Source: Gemmatimonadota bacterium (GTDB lineage Bacteria; Gemmatimonadota; Gemmatimonadetes; Longimicrobiales; Gaopeijiaceae). From it: a DNA stretch of 64,000 nt. Numbering within the stretch: position 1 is the first letter of the stretch; the number at the start of each line of letters is the position of its first letter. A program made the position numbers and the translations under genes. Shown piece after piece: positions 60,725 to 64,000 of the stretch. The notes beneath the pieces were generated by a model that saw only the letters and a program-made list of their open reading frames with translations, ran no database searches and had not been told where the DNA came from. Location: positions 32,902 through 96,901 of the forward strand of contig JAPPNO010000035.1 of NCBI GenBank assembly GCA_028873845.1, read 5' to 3'.

Positions 60725-62056
60725 TCATACGGGAACCCGTACGGGGCCGGCGGCATTCGGTTTTTCGGGTCTCCCCACCCCGGCGAGTCTGTTCAGCAAC
60801 CACCCGGGCGACACCTCGCGGCGTTCGAAGGTGAAGAGGCGGAGCACCCGCGCCGTGCGGTACAGTTCCTCCGCCAGACTGGGCAGATCGATCAGCCCCG
60901 GAATCCCCTCGCGCCCGAGCCGTATCACCTGGCCACCCCTCTCGACCAGTACGTCGAGCTGGAACATCGCCTTCTTCACGGGGAAATCGAGGATCACCTC
61001 TCCGGGGGCGAGCCCCAGCTCGGCGGCGATCCCGTCCTCCCAGCGCCGTTTTGCCGGTGTGTCGCCGCTTACCCAATCGGGCAGCGTCGTATCTTCGAGT
61101 TGCCAGGCGGGGATTTCGGTTGCCCGTTTCGGCAGCCGGCGCTCGCGGAGCGCGGGGAGCCAGTGGCGTTCCAGGCGGCTCGCGGCAGAGCTCCGGCCCG
61201 CGCGGGCACGCCGTGCGAGTTCGTAGAGCAGTTCCTCGTCGGTGGGGCCGATCAGCTCGAGCGGCGACACCAGACCCACTTCGACCGCGGTCTCCACGAT
61301 CCGCTTGTAGAGACCGGTGGCGGCCCTCACGCCGTGGTGCCAGTAGACCGTCCGGAACATCTGGTATTTCGAAAAGAGGAGCGACTCCAGCGTGCTCATC
61401 GCCTTGTCGTGCAGCCCGACTTCCCACCTGCCGGTGACCGGGTCGCGCAGCAGGGCCAGACCCTGCAGGAGGCGCTCGACGTCGACCTCTCCGTACGGCA
61501 CCCCGCAGAAGCGGGCGTCGCGCCGCAGGTACTCCATCTTGTCCAGGTCCAGGCTGCCGCTCACAAGGCCGCGGAGCGCGTTGCCGCCCTCCCCCATGAT
61601 GATGCGGTAGATCTCGTCGGCGGCCCCCGGGCCCAGCGGCTCCAGGGCCGCCTTCAGGGGGTCCGACTCGAAGAAGCGCGCGCTGATCTCCTGGTGGTCG
61701 CCCGCGATCCGCTCGGGTTCGAGTTCCTCGAGCGCGTGCGAGAAGGCGTAGTGGCCGATGTCGTGGAGAAGGGCGGCGTAGGGGATGAGGCGCGCGTCGT
61801 GCCAGACGTGGTCGGGGACCGGCGGACCCGACTTGAGGATCGCCAGAGCGCGCACTGCCAGGTGGTAGACGCCCAGAGCGTGATCGAAGCGTGTGTGGGT
61901 GGCCCCCGGATACACCAGGTGCGCCAGGCCCAGCTGACGGATGTAGCGGAGACGCTGAAAGGCCGCCGTGTCCATGATGGCGACTGCGACGGCGTCCATC
62001 CGGATCGTGTTCCAGACCGGATCACGTATGACGAGCGAACGGCCATGCCTCTGCAT
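60725..62056 (-). CDS. HD-domain phosphohydrolase (dGTPase/SAMHD1-like)
   Basis: A 443-aa protein. The N-terminal segment VIRDPVWNTIRMD and FQRLRYIRQLGLAHLVYPGA is typical of this family; the metal site is HTRFDHALGVYH, then LLHDIGHYAFSHALEEL and SGSLDLDKMEYLRRD. The C-terminal 150 residues are unlike EF1143-type regulators and not named. It probably hydrolyses dNTPs or another nucleotide. The ATG at 62056 is used; the ORF extends far upstream through repeats without meaning. It diverges from the UvrC-like gene. Confidence 0.87.
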   Translation of the reverse strand: MQRHGRSLVIRDPVWNTIRMDAVAVAIMDTAAFQRLRYIRQLGLAHLVYPGATHTRFDHALGVYHLAVRALAILKSGPPVPDHVWHDARLIPYAALLHDIGHYAFSHALEELEPERIAGDHQEISARFFESDPLKAALEPLGPGAADEIYRIIMGEGGNALRGLVSGSLDLDKMEYLRRDARFCGVPYGEVDVERLLQGLALLRDPVTGRWEVGLHDKAMSTLESLLFSKYQMFRTVYWHHGVRAATGLYKRIVETAVEVGLVSPLELIGPTDEELLYELARRARAGRSSAASRLERHWLPALRERRLPKRATEIPAWQLEDTTLPDWVSGDTPAKRRWEDGIAAELGLAPGEVILDFPVKKAMFQLDVLVERGGQVIRLGREGIPGLIDLPSLAEELYRTARVLRLFTFERREVSPGWLLNRLAGVGRPEKPNAAGPVRVPV

Positions 62057-62164
62057 GGAAGGCCACAATAGGGCACGGGGCGGGACAACGCAATGTGAAT
62101 TTGGGACTGGTTTTGCCGAACCGCTCGTTGACCCGACCCGAATAAACCACGAAATTGCGGTCCC

Positions 62165-63268
62165 ATGGCGACTTCCGCACTCCGAGAGAGGGTCCGCGCC
62201 CACGCCGAGGACCGCCCCGGCGTCTACCGCTGGCTGGGTCCGGGCGGAAGGATCCTCTACGTCGGCAAGTCCGTGAGGCTGAGGTCGCGCCTCCTTTCGT
62301 ATTTCCGGGAGGAGACGGGCAAGACGGCCCGGCTTGTGGCCGAGGCCGAGGACGTCAACTGGGACCTGAAACCGAACGAGTTCGCCGCGCTCATCCGCGA
62401 AATGCGCCTCATCCGCGCGTGGCAGCCCGAGTACAACGTCCAGCACAGGCGCGACCGCCGTTACGGGTTCATCAAGATCACGCGGGAGCCCGCGCCGCGA
62501 CTGGTCCCGGTCACACGCCTCCACAACGACGGAGCGAGCTACTACGGGCCCTTCGCGCAGACGGGCTGGCTCGCGCACGCGGTCCACGACCTCTCGCTGG
62601 CGACCGGACTGCGCGACTGCCCCGCCCACACCCCGATCCACTTCGGCGACCAGCTCGAGATCTTCTCGGGTGGCAGGGTGCCCCGCTGCATCCGCGCCGA
62701 CACGGGGACCTGTCCCGCGCCCTGCGCCGGCCGCTGCACGACGGCGGAGTACGATCGCCGCCTGCGTCTGGCCCGCGCGTTCCTCGAAGCGCGCAGCCGC
62801 GCGCCGCTGGCCGAACTGGCGGAATCGGTGAAGCAGGCTGCCGCCGACCTTCGCTTCGAGTACGCGGCCACCATCCGCGACCGCATGGAGACGCTGGAGA
62901 AGCTGTGGAACCACCTCTCCGGGTTCCGCGGGCAGGTCGAGAACCTGAACCTCGTCTACCCGGTCTCGGGGCATGGAGGGGACGACCGCATCTACCTGAT
63001 CCGGCGCGGGAGGCCGTGCGCGGAGATGCCGTGGCCGAAATCGGACCGGGCGCGGCGGCGGGCCGACGAGGTGGTGGAGGATGTCTTCCGGCCGGTGCCG
63101 GCGGACCGGGACGGGACGCTGGATGGGGACGCGGCGGCCGAGGTGCTGCTGACGGTGTCGTGGTTCAACTGGCGGCCGCGGGAGAGGGGGAGGGCGGTGG
63201 CGCCGGAAAGGTGGCTGGGTGGGGTGTTGGCGGGAAAACGACGGTCGGGGAAGCCGGCTGAAGGGTGA
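62165..63268 (+). CDS. Short UvrC-like GIY-YIG endonuclease (Cho-like) with UVR motif
   Basis: A 367-aa protein. The GIY-YIG domain reads GVYRWLGPGGRILYVGKS with R38-type and Glu residues following (LKPNEFAALIREMRLI). A cysteine cluster (CIRADTGTCPAPCAGRC, near 178-194) is the UvrC-like Fe-S site. A UVR-like helix (AAADLRFEYAATIRDRMETL) follows. The C-terminal RNase H-like nuclease and helix-hairpin-helix parts of full UvrC are absent. It resembles E. coli Cho but is longer; it could make the 3' incision at lesions or serve a separate repair task. Confidence 0.87.
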   Translation: MATSALRERVRAHAEDRPGVYRWLGPGGRILYVGKSVRLRSRLLSYFREETGKTARLVAEAEDVNWDLKPNEFAALIREMRLIRAWQPEYNVQHRRDRRYGFIKITREPAPRLVPVTRLHNDGASYYGPFAQTGWLAHAVHDLSLATGLRDCPAHTPIHFGDQLEIFSGGRVPRCIRADTGTCPAPCAGRCTTAEYDRRLRLARAFLEARSRAPLAELAESVKQAAADLRFEYAATIRDRMETLEKLWNHLSGFRGQVENLNLVYPVSGHGGDDRIYLIRRGRPCAEMPWPKSDRARRRADEVVEDVFRPVPADRDGTLDGDAAAEVLLTVSWFNWRPRERGRAVAPERWLGGVLAGKRRSGKPAEG

Positions 63269-63325
63269 CGGAGTGGAACAACCGCCATTCGCAGCGCCGG
63301 GAGACCGCCTGCCGATGCCCACGAG

Positions 63326-63451
63326 ATGCACCGGCTCTACCTGGTCAAGGGCGCGCGGGCCACGACCGCGATCGAGGGGAACACGCTGAGCGAGGAGCAG
63401 ATCCGGGCGCAGTTGGACTCTATGCGCGCCTTCCGGCCCGCGCAGGCATAG
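63326..63451 (+). pseudogene. Fic-family N-terminal fragment
   Basis: A 41-codon piece reading HRLYLVKGARATTAIEGN then TLSEEQ. This is the N-terminal inhibitory helix region of Fic proteins, with the (S/T)xxxE(G/N) motif. The frame stops at 63451 and no HPFxDGNGR core follows in any frame downstream. Upstream in frame there is a stop at 63268. It is a decayed remnant of a Fic AMP-transferase gene, in the same frame as the UvrC-like gene by chance. Confidence 0.6.
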
Positions 63452-63646
63452 CCTGTGGACAGGTAAACGGGTGTTCGATTGACATGACGCCAGGCGGGGA
63501 GCGGAGTCAATCGAGCCGAGGCGTCCCAATCGAGCATGCGGCTGTCCCTTGATTTGCCGCGGCGGCGGGCGGGCGGTTTGACTCCGGTCCGCGTCTCCCC
63601 TGCATCGCGGTTCCGTAGTCGTCGGCTGGCGGCAGCCCCCTGCGGG

Positions 63647-63806
63647 CATGAGTGTCCCAAATCGCGGATCCCCAGGCCCATCCGGGCATGAGCGTCCCAA
63701 ATCGCTGGTGCGCAGGCCCATCCGAGCATGAGCGTCCCAAATCGCTGGTCCGCAGTCCCATCCGAGCATGAGCGTCCCAAATCGTCGAATCACAGGCCGA
63801 TTTAAC
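63647..63806. repeat. 40-nt tandem repeat, three full copies plus a degenerate fourth
   Basis: Copies begin at 63647, 63687, 63727 and 63767 with CATGAGYGTCCCAAATCG. Copies 2 and 3 differ at two positions; copy 1 differs at several; copy 4 loses similarity after 18 nt. A shorter relative (GCGTCCCAATCGAGCATG) occurs near 63520. No spacers, so not a CRISPR array. The region 63452-64000 holds no gene. Confidence 0.85.
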
Positions 63807-63981
63807 TATGTACGGTTTCAGAATCGTGCTTTCGCGAGGTCCGGGACCACCCTCCAGGATGCCCCCCAATGGCCCTCAGAAGCCCCAGGATCGAGTCCGA
63901 GCCCCCCGTGACCCATTTGTGTTGGCTCCACCCCCGGTTTTCGCTTCCTGAGCCGTCCTGAGAGGCGGAAATCACGCCGCG

Positions 63982-63987
63982 TATATT
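63982..63987 (+). promoter_or_regulatory. Possible -10 element near the window end
   Basis: CGTATATTG here matches the sequence just upstream of the quinone reductase start at 23927. It may serve a gene beyond the window. Confidence 0.2.
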
Positions 63988-64000
63988 GTAGCAGGCGGGC

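Noticed and set aside
63647-63806. CRISPR array
   Set aside because: Copies are directly adjacent with no variable spacers, and no cas genes are present.

Overview
The window is GC-rich, densely coded bacterial chromosome with no tRNA, rRNA, CRISPR array or intact insertion sequence that I could find. A SusC/SusD pair, a short primary-type sigma factor (300 aa), many exported proteins with YCW_TR-like propeller or leucine-rich repeats, and TAnnTTTG-like promoter boxes point to the Bacteroidota/Gemmatimonadota side of the tree. The GC content and gene set suggest Gemmatimonadota. That assignment is inference; there is no rRNA here to confirm it.

Left part (1-24.9 kb): the 3'-truncated large NAD-glutamate dehydrogenase (minus) diverges from an intact SbcD-like nuclease and YhaN/SbcC-like ATPase pair. 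An outer-membrane protein and envelope-glycan genes follow: two family 2 glycosyltransferases and a GT-C type membrane transferase, with pgeF and a tiny zinc-ribbon gene chained to one of them by ATGA overlaps. Next come central metabolism (sucA and ilvA), an unusual operon of a Tat-type solute-binding protein, a HAMP sensor without output domain and an OFA-type transporter, then a quinone reductase and a DnaQ-like exonuclease.

Middle part (24.9-38 kb): a sortilin-like repeat protein, two outer-membrane proteins and a SusC/SusD operon headed by a PKD-like lipoprotein. The sortilin-like gene and the SusCD operon share a 42-nt AT-rich palindromic motif at their starts (34 of 42 positions identical), so they are probably co-regulated. 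Below the SusCD operon, on the same strand, lies a strongly structured 340-nt region ending in a terminator hairpin, immediately upstream of a NYN-domain nuclease gene of lower GC. This is a candidate RNA-nuclease unit.

Right part (38-64 kb): patatin lipase, a long acyl-CoA dehydrogenase, ctaA with a DUF420 gene (heme A / cytochrome oxidase assembly), a V4R-like protein, an orphan E1-alpha dehydrogenase, a PspA-like coiled coil, an M20 dipeptidase, an LRR metalloprotease lipoprotein, trpE and a DUF2723 membrane protein. A three-gene operon then encodes a polytopic membrane protein plus a second SbcD/SbcC-like pair. In this pair the nuclease motifs and the P-loop are missing, but the zinc hook and reading frames are kept. 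This is my leading candidate for an undescribed system. The window ends with rsgA, the sigma factor (clear promoter and terminator), an HD-domain hydrolase, a short UvrC-like GIY-YIG protein, a broken Fic gene and a 40-nt tandem repeat.
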